A DNA stretch of 64,000 nucleotides from Marinilabiliales bacterium. Its GTDB lineage: Bacteria; Bacteroidota; Bacteroidia; Bacteroidales; SZUA-534. Positions 15,958 through 24,394 of the stretch are shown in pieces (the first letter of the stretch is position 1; every line of letters starts with the position of its first letter). Under the pieces are notes generated by a model. The model worked only from the letters and a program-made list of their open reading frames with translations. It did not search any database and was not told the DNA's origin. The stretch spans positions 1 to 64,000 of the forward strand of contig DOTG01000045.1 of NCBI GenBank assembly GCA_003512955.1, in the 5' to 3' direction. The position numbers were made by a program, and so were the translations under genes.

Positions 15958-15971
15958 AGTAAAAACTCCGA

Positions 15972-16085
15972 ACAATAGATAATTCCCTGGCCACTGAAAA
16001 GCATTTGGAGACTATATTGACCAACAAATCGCCCGATCCGGCTGAAACCAAAACAGTGGGTTGCCCGATAAAGGCAAAGAAATAA
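15972..16085 (+). pseudogene. 3' remnant of a second redoxin gene
   Basis: In one frame these 37 codons plus stop read IDNSLATEKHLET then NKSPDPAETKTVGCPIKAKK, clearly matching the last part of the redoxin at 13825-14424 (SLATEKYLES, KSPDPAETKAIGCSIKAKK), with small in-frame deletions. There is no start codon and no upstream two thirds. It begins 14 bp after the parE stop, so the rest of this copy was lost, or replaced, where the toxin-antitoxin module now sits. Confidence 0.88.
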
Positions 16086-16139
16086 ACTCTTTGGCACATA
16101 TTTGCACGTTATTTCTGAAGAAATATTGATCTTTAATTG

Positions 16140-16189
16140 AAATGGAAAGGCGGAAAAATGGATTGCCTCTGATTTCCATCTTTCCATTT
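16140..16189. repeat. Inverted repeat past the SpoIIE sensor gene
   Basis: AAATGGAAAG (16140-16149) and CTTTCCATTT (16180-16189) are perfect 10-bp inverted arms around a 30-nt loop, 38 bp past the stop of the minus-strand sensor gene. There is no T-tract, so a terminator role is uncertain. Confidence 0.4.
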
Positions 16190-16226
16190 GTTTTTCATCA
16201 AAGGAAATTGAATGGGCTGTCCATTC

Positions 16227-19200
16227 CTATACTTTAAACCCCATCACTAAAATATCGTCCATTTGATCGGTCTTACCATTGGGTTGGGCTGGGTCGTTGC
16301 GCCAGTCTTCAATGGTGGTATTTAAAATTTCACGTTGCTCGCAGAATGCTTTCTGGTGGACGGAAATCAGCAGTTCGCGGAGATTTTTGCGCATGAATTT
16401 ACGACAAGTTGGCCCGCCCATTTGGTCCTGGTAGCCATCGGAAAAGAGGTACACGCAATCTCCTTTTTTAAGTTGAATAGGAATAGGAGTATAGTCATTC
16501 ATCACAATATGGAACCCCACGGGCATCCGGTCAGCTTTTAATTCATTAGCCTCGCCATCGGAAACAATAATGGCCGGATTGTAAGCTCCCGAAAAGGTCA
16601 TGAACAAGGTGTCGAGGTTAATAATACACAACGCCATATCCATCCCATCTTTGGAACTACCTTCGTGATTTCCTTGCTTAAGGGAGGTGATCACATTTTT
16701 ACGCATCTCGGATAAAACCAAGTCGGGCGATGATATTTTTTGTTCTTTAATAATTTTGTTCATAAAACTAACGCCCAGCATGCTCATGAAAGCCCCAGGA
16801 ACACCATGCCCGGTGCAGTCGGCTACTGTTACAATGAGCAGATTCCCGATTTTCCCGATCCAGTAAAAATCGCCGCTTACAATATCGCGGGGCTTAAATA
16901 GTACAAAACTATCGGCTGTGTTTTGTTCCAAAGTATCAATTCCTGGCAAAACAGCCCGTTGTATGCGTTCCGCGTAAGTAATGCTATCGGTAATTTCTTC
17001 TTTTTGCTTTTCAATTTCATCTTTTTGAGCTACCACTTCGGCGGTACGTTCTTTTACCACTTGCTCCAGGTATTCTTTTTCCTGCATCAGTTTCTTCTCA
17101 CGATGGCGGATATAAAGTACCAGCACGAAACCGGAAACAAGAATCAAACTCAGGTAAAACCAAATAGTTTTCCAGAACGGGGGCCTGATAGTGAAATGAT
17201 ACACCTGTGGTTTTGACCAATGCACACCATCGCAAGTTGCAATAACCGAAATGGTGAAATTACCATTGGATAAACCCGGATAAGTCACCGAATTGTTTTT
17301 GGAGATTGGGGACCAATCGGTTTCGTTGGGCTCAAGTTTATAACAGAATTGTACCTTTTCAGGATTTCGTAAGTAAATACCGTTAAAATCAAAAGTTACG
17401 TGGTTTTTATTATAAGCCAACGACAGAGGTTGGGGAAGATTCATCATTCCAGAGGTTTTAAAACCCAACGATAGCCAATCAACATTTTGATATGACAATC
17501 GTATGTCGGTTATATAAACTTTGGGTATTTGGGTAATAGTATCTTCCAGTTCCGGACGGAAGCAAGTTAATCCGCCAATGGTTCCAAACCAAACGTGGCC
17601 TTTCCCGTCTTTGCAAAGGGCGTTCTGGTTGGTTTCGCTAAACCGGAACCCATTTTGCTTATCATAGCTATCCTGACGGATGGGTTTTTCAAGGTTACCA
17701 TCAAAAACAATTTTGTTGAACCCAATAGTGGTCCCAACGATTAATGTCGATTCATTTAAAAATATCAAGGAGTTAATAATCCGGGAATTAAGCCCGGGCA
17801 TTGACAAATGGAGGATGGTATCTGCCGTGGGGAGGTATTTATAGATTCCGTTGCTGGTTCCAATCCAGATATTGTCAAATTTATCGGCAACCAAACAATG
17901 AACTTTTAAATCAAACAGGCCCTCTTCTTCATTAAAATCGCGGTATGTTTTTGTTGTTGCCTGGAAAAAAGCCAACCCGCCCAGGGTCCCCATCCAGATA
18001 TTCCCTTTTTTATCTGAAATTATGGTCTGGACTTCGGAGTTTATTAATCCATCATCCTCCGAAATGGCATAAATCTTATTGTTAGTCACCTCGTTAAACC
18101 CTAAATCGGTGGCTACATAAATAGATCCGTTTGGCCCTTGGTACACCCGGTTGGTGTTGTTATCGGCCAACCCATCTGCGGAGCTCAGATAATGAAAACG
18201 TCCGTTGATAAATCGGGCCATACCGTCGCCACGGGTTCCAAATAATAAATCTCCATAGTTATCAATATCGAGCGAGATGACTTGTTTGCTTATAAAGCCT
18301 TGATTTTTGTCGAAATATTGAGCATTCATTAAATCGTTCTGAAAATGGAGCAGGGCTAACCCTTTTTCATCGGTGCCCACCCATAGTTTGCCATCCGGTG
18401 CATTTTTAACAGCCAATACTTTTTGACCGGGCAATCCCTGCTCGCGGGTAAAGTGTACCAGGGCTTTCCCTCTCCACAAGGTGAGCCCGTTACCCATGGA
18501 CCCAAGCCAGATATTCCGGTTGCTATCGCGAAAAATAGTTAGGATTAAATTACCGGGCAGCCCATTTTCTATGGAAATATTTTGGATTTTCTCATTTTCG
18601 AGGCAATATAGTCCATTGTCATTCGATGCAAACCATACTTGTCCTTCGGCACTACAGTCAATGTCCCAAATTTTCGGATCGTTGATTCCCTGTAATACTC
18701 CGAAATTCTCCACATGATATTTACCCAAACGGGAGCTCAACTTAAATGCTCCGGCATCAAGGGTTGCAAACCAAAGATTGCCTGACTTATCCTTTTCAAT
18801 ACTGGCAATGAAATTACTGGGTGTTACCACTGAATCTTCCAGGTGGTGGACGATAAAACCTCTGTCGGTTTCAGTTACCATGTTTACTCCTCCAATCATG
18901 GCTATCCAGGTTTTCTTTGTTAGGGCATCGTGTAAAATATCGAACACAAAATTGCTGGCAAGGCCGCTTAATTCATCAAGTATTTGAATATGAACAGAAT
19001 CATCCAGATGGATGATATTGATTCCGGCATCGTTGGTTGCCGCCCAAACCCGGTTTTTCCCATCCATACTCATTTTTAGAATGTTCGTGCCACGTAAACC
19101 ATCGGCTTTTGTAATTGTCTTCCATGATGAACCATTAAAAAGCCCGATTCCTTTATCGGTACCAACCCAGATAGTGTTTTCGGGGCCTTTTATAATGCTC

Positions 19201-19451
19201 CTGACGTTATTTCCAGGCAAGCCGGAACTTTGATCATAAAGCTTAAAATGAGTGCCATCGAAACGAACCACACCACTTTCGGTTCCCAACCACAGGTAGC
19301 CAAGGTCATCTTCATAAATACAAAAGACGGTGGATTGAGGCAGTCCCTGGTCAATGGAATAGTTGGTAAAATTGTACAATTGGCCGAATGAAAAAGTACA
19401 CCGGGCAATTATTAAACTAAGAGCAATGAAAAAACGGGAATATTTAGTCAT
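16227..19451 (-). CDS. Propeller sensor with C-terminal SpoIIE phosphatase
   Basis: A 1074-residue membrane signalling protein. After a signal peptide (about 1-23) comes a periplasmic two-component-regulator propeller with many repeats of the type GLPGNNVRSIIKGPENTIWV/GTDKGIGLF (about 25-680), a Y_Y_Y beta-sandwich (about 680-755), one transmembrane helix (about 757-782), a coiled coil and a cytoplasmic SpoIIE/PP2C phosphatase (about 840-1074). Phosphatase metal motifs are present: KPRDIVSGDFYW, VADCTGHGVPGAFMSMLG and LFSDGYQDQ. There is no histidine kinase, so output is probably dephosphorylation of an anti-sigma antagonist or similar partner. The caspase-like gene ends 3 bp upstream, so the two are one transcript. 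A paralogue is at 48324. Confidence 0.88.
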   Translation of the reverse strand: MTKYSRFFIALSLIIARCTFSFGQLYNFTNYSIDQGLPQSTVFCIYEDDLGYLWLGTESGVVRFDGTHFKLYDQSSGLPGNNVRSIIKGPENTIWVGTDKGIGLFNGSSWKTITKADGLRGTNILKMSMDGKNRVWAATNDAGINIIHLDDSVHIQILDELSGLASNFVFDILHDALTKKTWIAMIGGVNMVTETDRGFIVHHLEDSVVTPSNFIASIEKDKSGNLWFATLDAGAFKLSSRLGKYHVENFGVLQGINDPKIWDIDCSAEGQVWFASNDNGLYCLENEKIQNISIENGLPGNLILTIFRDSNRNIWLGSMGNGLTLWRGKALVHFTREQGLPGQKVLAVKNAPDGKLWVGTDEKGLALLHFQNDLMNAQYFDKNQGFISKQVISLDIDNYGDLLFGTRGDGMARFINGRFHYLSSADGLADNNTNRVYQGPNGSIYVATDLGFNEVTNNKIYAISEDDGLINSEVQTIISDKKGNIWMGTLGGLAFFQATTKTYRDFNEEEGLFDLKVHCLVADKFDNIWIGTSNGIYKYLPTADTILHLSMPGLNSRIINSLIFLNESTLIVGTTIGFNKIVFDGNLEKPIRQDSYDKQNGFRFSETNQNALCKDGKGHVWFGTIGGLTCFRPELEDTITQIPKVYITDIRLSYQNVDWLSLGFKTSGMMNLPQPLSLAYNKNHVTFDFNGIYLRNPEKVQFCYKLEPNETDWSPISKNNSVTYPGLSNGNFTISVIATCDGVHWSKPQVYHFTIRPPFWKTIWFYLSLILVSGFVLVLYIRHREKKLMQEKEYLEQVVKERTAEVVAQKDEIEKQKEEITDSITYAERIQRAVLPGIDTLEQNTADSFVLFKPRDIVSGDFYWIGKIGNLLIVTVADCTGHGVPGAFMSMLGVSFMNKIIKEQKISSPDLVLSEMRKNVITSLKQGNHEGSSKDGMDMALCIINLDTLFMTFSGAYNPAIIVSDGEANELKADRMPVGFHIVMNDYTPIPIQLKKGDCVYLFSDGYQDQMGGPTCRKFMRKNLRELLISVHQKAFCEQREILNTTIEDWRNDPAQPNGKTDQMDDILVMGFKV

Positions 19452-19454
19452 AAA

Positions 19455-21299
19455 CTATGGGGTCTGTTTTTTAATGAAAATAAACTGGCCTCCTTCGTCG
19501 CCTGTATTTACAATGGGGCTGAACCCGGGTGTTTGGTTGGAATTGTTGATAACAGCCACTTTCAGGTCGTTGTAAAGCTGGCTGGCATCAAAAAACTGGT
19601 TTTCATTATTTGTAAGCGATTTTAACAGGTAATATGAAAACACCGAGTGCCCCTCTTTCCCCCCGTCCATAACAGGTTCAATACCTCCTGAGGTAAGGGC
19701 CGTGCGCGATGGTTTTGAATAAATCTGGTTGTAATATTTGAATGAATTTTCGTAAGGAATGGTTAATGTTTTTCCTCGGAAGATGTCGCCACTAAAGCAG
19801 GCATCGGCAATCAAAAAGGTATGTTTCGATTTGATTCCGCTCAGGAATGATTGAATATCGGTATTGGCAATCAACCCGGACACAGAGCTGTTTGTGGCAT
19901 CAGCAGGGACCCAAAAGCCACGTTGCAACGATTCGTTGTAATCGCCATGACCGGAATAAAAAATCAGCAGGTTATCGTTTTCGCGGACATTTGCCATCAG
20001 CCACTCGTACTCCTTCAGAATATTGGCGCGGGTGGCCTGTTCATTGAATAAGGTCCTGATGGAATGGAACTCGTAACGGTTACGTAACTGAGTTTCCACA
20101 GATTTGGCATCGTTCACAGCATTTTTTAAAGGTTTCCATTCGCCGGAATAACTATCAATACCAATTATTAAGGCAAAATACCTTCCAATAGACACTTCCT
20201 GCATGGCTTTGGAAGCCCCTAGCCCTTTCAACGGGTCGTTACTGCCCCGGTATTGGGCTAATTCTTCCGATTGATGGGGAGTAGAACTTTCAACCTGCTG
20301 GTTCATTGACAGTGCGAAAACTTTTGACTCTTGGCCCTGAATTTTTGCACCTTCCACATTTATTGTAAGGTTTATGGGATTGGCTGTCGCATTTTTATTA
20401 ATGTAACAAACCAGCTCTATCTCTTTACTTGCTCCAGCATCGAGTTGAAAATCACTTTTGCTTTCAAGCAACATAATTTCAGTAGGGAAACTGTACCTGA
20501 GTTTAAGGTTATTGGCTGCAAAACTTGATGGATTGGTTAGGGTAAACTTCAAGAAAACAGTTTCGCCAGGGGTAACTTTACCTGAGGTAGATGCAATTAA
20601 TTCATGGGTCAGGTTCAGGTTGGGTAATTCATTTTGCGATGCATCGGCCAATTGCCAGATGTAGAGGTAATCAATTTGCACCGATGACTTTTCGGCTACC
20701 TGAAAACCTACCCCGTTTCCAAACAAGGGTTCAAAAGGCATTTTATGCACGAGTTGCTGGTTGATAAAGAAATAGTAGGTGCTGGCTACTTTTCGAACGG
20801 TAAGGGTATTGTAAGTGTAGTTGTTTATTAGTTTTGAAGCGGTTACCGGAACAAAATCGGTGAAGGTACCTGTAAATTTGTCAATGGTAAATTGCCCCTG
20901 ACCATTAAAAAAGAAATCGAACTGTTTGGCTTCGGTAGCAGATTTTCCCCATTGCAATCCAAAAAATTTATTCTGGATTCCCTTTTCAAGCCGGATTTTG
21001 AGTTCTATTTCAAAGTCTTTGACATGGTCAATGACCACCTCTTTAAAATCTTCTTTGGGAACATCTTCGAACGATTGAAAGAACAAGGTTCCCTCTTGCA
21101 GATTCTCGAACCAAACATTTTCACGGATCCCTAAATACCAATTGTTTTTGTTATTGGTGAAATCCTCTATAAAGAGAGGCATCTTTGTATCTTCTTGATA
21201 GGTTTTGTAATCCTCTGGGATTGTTAAAATTTGAGAACTTGCTGTTTGATACGTTAGAATTGTAAAAAAACAAATGGAACCTAGAGTTATCTTTTTCAT
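19455..21299 (-). CDS. Exported caspase-fold (C14, orthocaspase) protease
   Basis: A 614-residue exported protein. A signal peptide (about 1-22) precedes a lectin-like/concanavalin-type beta-sandwich (about 40-215, FEIELKIRLEKGIQNKFFGL), a CARDB-like sandwich (about 230-325) and a C-terminal caspase domain (about 370-610). The catalytic pair is visible: His in LLIFYSGHGDYNE (about 450) and Cys in FLIADACFSGD (about 500); the fold starts RYFALIIGIDSY. Bacterial relatives usually cleave after Arg or Lys. First gene of a two-gene operon with the propeller/SpoIIE phosphatase. Substrate and trigger are unknown; the periplasmic sandwich domains may bind glycans or proteins. Confidence 0.87.
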   Translation of the reverse strand: MKKITLGSICFFTILTYQTASSQILTIPEDYKTYQEDTKMPLFIEDFTNNKNNWYLGIRENVWFENLQEGTLFFQSFEDVPKEDFKEVVIDHVKDFEIELKIRLEKGIQNKFFGLQWGKSATEAKQFDFFFNGQGQFTIDKFTGTFTDFVPVTASKLINNYTYNTLTVRKVASTYYFFINQQLVHKMPFEPLFGNGVGFQVAEKSSVQIDYLYIWQLADASQNELPNLNLTHELIASTSGKVTPGETVFLKFTLTNPSSFAANNLKLRYSFPTEIMLLESKSDFQLDAGASKEIELVCYINKNATANPINLTINVEGAKIQGQESKVFALSMNQQVESSTPHQSEELAQYRGSNDPLKGLGASKAMQEVSIGRYFALIIGIDSYSGEWKPLKNAVNDAKSVETQLRNRYEFHSIRTLFNEQATRANILKEYEWLMANVRENDNLLIFYSGHGDYNESLQRGFWVPADATNSSVSGLIANTDIQSFLSGIKSKHTFLIADACFSGDIFRGKTLTIPYENSFKYYNQIYSKPSRTALTSGGIEPVMDGGKEGHSVFSYYLLKSLTNNENQFFDASQLYNDLKVAVINNSNQTPGFSPIVNTGDEGGQFIFIKKQTP

Positions 21300-21607
21300 G
21301 ATCGCGAGTTGTATGTAGAATCAATATTTTCAAAACTAACCTCAAAAGAAATAGATATTTCTACAACAATCTTTATCAATTCGTACAAATTGGCTGAGAT
21401 TCTGACAAATTTTAATCAAAATATTGGTTGCAAAAACGGGCTTTAGGCCACTTTACAAAAAATTTCATTTCATTTTGGTTTGATTATAAGTATGTTGAAG
21501 AAATATGAGACAGCAAAATAAAAATTTTCACGTGCTCATGATAGGAGACTTAACTTTAATTATTTTTAGAAGTCAAGAAACTACAATAAACAACCAACAA
21601 GGCTTAT
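21300..21607. other. Divergent promoter region, caspase operon / AraC regulator
   Basis: About 308 bp. It contains a minus-strand -7 candidate TAGTTTTG (21338-21331), 32 bp before the caspase gene start. Nothing else recognisable, and no hairpin or RNA gene seen. Confidence 0.5.
21331..21338 (-). promoter_or_regulatory. Candidate -7 box (TAGTTTTG) for the caspase-SpoIIE operon
   Basis: Matches TAnnTTTG on the minus strand, 32 bp upstream of the ATG at 21299. The nearest upstream TTG is about 25 nt away, longer than usual. Confidence 0.4.
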
Positions 21608-22753
21608 ATGGAACTAAGTTTGCATTTTGTTTCGAATCTTATTCTTGCTGTAGTATGCATAGCTATGGGAACCATTTTTATCTCTTTGCCCACACCTCCA
21701 AAGCCTGGGTTGGTAACCTATAGAGTCAGTCTTAAAGTTCTTGCTTCGGCCTACTTTGTATTAGCCATATTAATATTAATCATAATTGTTTTCAAATTAC
21801 CCGATAATGCCCGCGAGCATCTTACTTTTACAGGTATAAGCATCTCATCTTTTCAGGCTTTTTTATTTACATTTGCACTCATAGCCTTACTCAACCCAAA
21901 ATATGTCACTTTCAGGCATCTTTTAAAACAGCTTCTACCCATCCTTGTGCTTATTTTGCTTTTTGTAATCTCGAATATGGTATATACGAATCCTGTTATA
22001 ACGCATCTCAATGAAATAAGTGTGTTTATTAAAAACCCTACCCTTTGGCTTCGCCTGGCATTCTATTTTTTCTATATTTTTCAATTGGTTTATTATACCT
22101 GGTTATATTTTCGAGTGGAACGAAACTATAAAACACAAGCATTGAATTATTTCTCTGACGATACCTGGTTAAAGCTTTCGTGGGTAAGGGTTGCATTCAT
22201 TTCGGCATTAGGTGTGGGTATTATTGCCATGATTTCATATCTGTTTCATCAAAAGTATGATTGGATTTTTACCCTAATCTATACAGTTTTTTACTTTGGA
22301 TTTGCTTTGGAATATATCAAGTATAATAAAATTTATGTTCAAATTGAACCCGTTGTAGTTGAGGAAAAAGTAGAATTTATTGCTCCCGATCAAAATAAAA
22401 CCCGGACAAAACCCGGTTGGATCAACCTCAGAAAGCAGGTTATTGAAAACCAATATTATTTGGAATTGGGTATTAATATTGAGGAAATGGCCCGACGCCT
22501 CAAAATAGGACGAACAAATCTTTCTATATATATTAACCGCGAAGAGGGGATGAATTTTAATGGCTGGGTAAATACATTGCGCATTGAAAAAGCAAAAGAA
22601 CTTTTAATCCAATATCCCGACGAACCACTTGGGGTTATTGCCGAAAAAGTTGGTTATAGCGAGCATGCCAACTTTAGCCGTCAATTTAAACTGGTAACCG
22701 GCGAATCCCCACTCCTGTGGAAAAAACAGCAATTGACATCAACATTGGTTTAA
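21608..22753 (+). CDS. Membrane-anchored AraC-family regulator
   Basis: A 381-residue regulator with about seven N-terminal transmembrane helices (about 8-245, starting LILAVVCIAMGTIFISLPTP) and a C-terminal AraC double helix-turn-helix (about 285-378). The first HTH is in INIEEMARRLKIGRTNLSIY, and the second is the classical PLGVIAEKVGYSEHANFSRQ followed by FKLVTGESPLLWKKQ. This architecture is common in Bacteroidota, where the membrane part is thought to sense an envelope or membrane-soluble signal. It is transcribed toward the porin and chemoreceptor genes 360 bp downstream, which are possible targets; that link is inference. Confidence 0.9.
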   Translation: MELSLHFVSNLILAVVCIAMGTIFISLPTPPKPGLVTYRVSLKVLASAYFVLAILILIIIVFKLPDNAREHLTFTGISISSFQAFLFTFALIALLNPKYVTFRHLLKQLLPILVLILLFVISNMVYTNPVITHLNEISVFIKNPTLWLRLAFYFFYIFQLVYYTWLYFRVERNYKTQALNYFSDDTWLKLSWVRVAFISALGVGIIAMISYLFHQKYDWIFTLIYTVFYFGFALEYIKYNKIYVQIEPVVVEEKVEFIAPDQNKTRTKPGWINLRKQVIENQYYLELGINIEEMARRLKIGRTNLSIYINREEGMNFNGWVNTLRIEKAKELLIQYPDEPLGVIAEKVGYSEHANFSRQFKLVTGESPLLWKKQQLTSTLV

Positions 22754-23111
22754 CGTAATTTTTATTCTGATTGATCGATGATTCAGAATAAATCACTAAG
22801 TTAATTTACTTTTATAAGCATATCGTTATTATCTGTGAGGAAGATTGGACTCCGATTTCATCCACTAATTCAGGAACATAACGGAAATATTTTTGTTAAT
22901 AGCACAGAAGGGTTGGAAGTGAATTCATTATTGGTATTCCAGACAGTTGCAAAATTTCGGGTTAATTTATTTTGTTAAACAAATAAAATAAAGTTTTCTT
23001 TATTCATACAAGTTCCACTGGTTTTTTAATTAAGAATGGTTGTCGCCATTTTTCCTATAATATCTGGCTATTGTATTGCATACTAAGTTAAAAACAGTTA
23101 AAACGGAAACT
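22754..23111. other. Intergenic region with inverted repeat
   Basis: About 358 bp between the AraC gene and the porin gene. It contains a perfect 10-bp inverted repeat, TTTATTCTGA / TCAGAATAAA (22761-22770 and 22783-22792), 8 bp after the AraC stop, probably a transcript end although it lacks a T-tract. The rest is AT-rich and should contain the porin promoter, which I cannot place. Confidence 0.5.
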
Positions 23112-24383
23112 ATGAGAAAACTAACCTTTGTTATTACCATTCTGTTACTGAGCGTAACAGTTAAGTCGCAATTTAAAGTTGATGCCGAGTACCGGATTCG
23201 GTCAGAATTTAAAGATGGCCTGAAAACCTTGTCAGACAGTACCAAAAACCCGGCTTTTACCACGGTGCAAAGAACCCGGTTGAACATAGGGTTTAAGGAT
23301 GAAAAACTCGAAGTTTATTTGTCCCTTTTCGATGTAAGGGTCTGGGGTGAGACTGCTATTTCCAAAGATGTTCCGGTAATGGGAGTGCATCAGGCTTACA
23401 TCCAATACAGGTTTAATGATAATTTGGCTGTTAAGTTGGGCCGGCAAGAGTTATTATACGACGATCAACGGCTCCTGGGAGTAAAGAATTGGAACAATAT
23501 TGGAGCAGCACATGATGTGGCTCTGCTGAAATATAAAAATGAAAAAACAGTAGGCCATTTTGGATTTGCTTATAACAACGATACGGACAAAGATTTTGAG
23601 TCGGATTACGATGTAAGCTATTTCAAATATATCTCTTTTTTATGGATTCACCATAAATTCAGTGATCAACTGGACGCATCGTTGATGAATATTTTCGACG
23701 GGAACCAAAAGGAGGGAGATTATAAAACCATTTATACGCGGGGTACTTCGGGTTTCTTTTTAAATTATTCATTATCAAATATTAGTGTTGAGGTAAATCC
23801 ATCTATTCAATATGGGAAAAGTGCAGGTGGTGGTGAAGCGTTTGCTTATTTCTTTCATGTAAAACCTGCTTGGAACGCCTCCGATAAGTTAATACTTGAG
23901 GCAGGGTTGGACTATTTCTCAGGTAGTGATGCATTTGATCCGGGCAAGAAACTAACGGCGTTTTCAAACTTATATGGTTCGGGCCATGCTTTTTGCGGAC
24001 ACATGGATTATTTTACCGATATTCAGAAACAGACCAAAAATGGGGGATTGAACGATATCTATGTAACCGCGAACTTTAAGGTAAACGATAAACTTTCATT
24101 CTATGCTGCATTACATAACTTCCAATTCACCAATAATGTTATTGATTCTGTTTCTGCGCCCGGGCTCAATCAAAAGGCTGATAAACAACTGGGAACGGAA
24201 CTTGATTTATCGCTAAAATATAAGTTCTATCCAAAAGCCGAGGTTTCGTTGGGATATTCTACCTTGGTGCCTTCAGAATCAATGGAGATTCTTAAAGGGG
24301 GGGATTCCGATATTTGGCAGCACTGGCTGTGGGTAAGTATCCAATTCAAACCAGATTTTTTTATTTCAGAAACCAAAAAATAG
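23112..24383 (+). CDS. Alginate-export-like outer-membrane porin
   Basis: A 423-residue outer-membrane beta-barrel. The frame opens at a TTG at 23076, but the ATG at 23112 begins a clean signal peptide (MRKLTFVITILLLSVTVKSQ). The mature part is made of alternating amphipathic strands and carries the family hallmark KLGRQELLYDDQRLLGVKNW, with FTTVQRTRLNIGF before it, as in alginate_exp/AlgE-like porins. Substrate is not predictable; Bacteroidota members are annotated broadly as anion or sugar-acid channels. A chemoreceptor gene starts 11 bp after its stop, so the two are likely one transcript. Confidence 0.78.
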   Translation: MRKLTFVITILLLSVTVKSQFKVDAEYRIRSEFKDGLKTLSDSTKNPAFTTVQRTRLNIGFKDEKLEVYLSLFDVRVWGETAISKDVPVMGVHQAYIQYRFNDNLAVKLGRQELLYDDQRLLGVKNWNNIGAAHDVALLKYKNEKTVGHFGFAYNNDTDKDFESDYDVSYFKYISFLWIHHKFSDQLDASLMNIFDGNQKEGDYKTIYTRGTSGFFLNYSLSNISVEVNPSIQYGKSAGGGEAFAYFFHVKPAWNASDKLILEAGLDYFSGSDAFDPGKKLTAFSNLYGSGHAFCGHMDYFTDIQKQTKNGGLNDIYVTANFKVNDKLSFYAALHNFQFTNNVIDSVSAPGLNQKADKQLGTELDLSLKYKFYPKAEVSLGYSTLVPSESMEILKGGDSDIWQHWLWVSIQFKPDFFISETKK

Positions 24384-24394
24384 GAGAATAGTCT

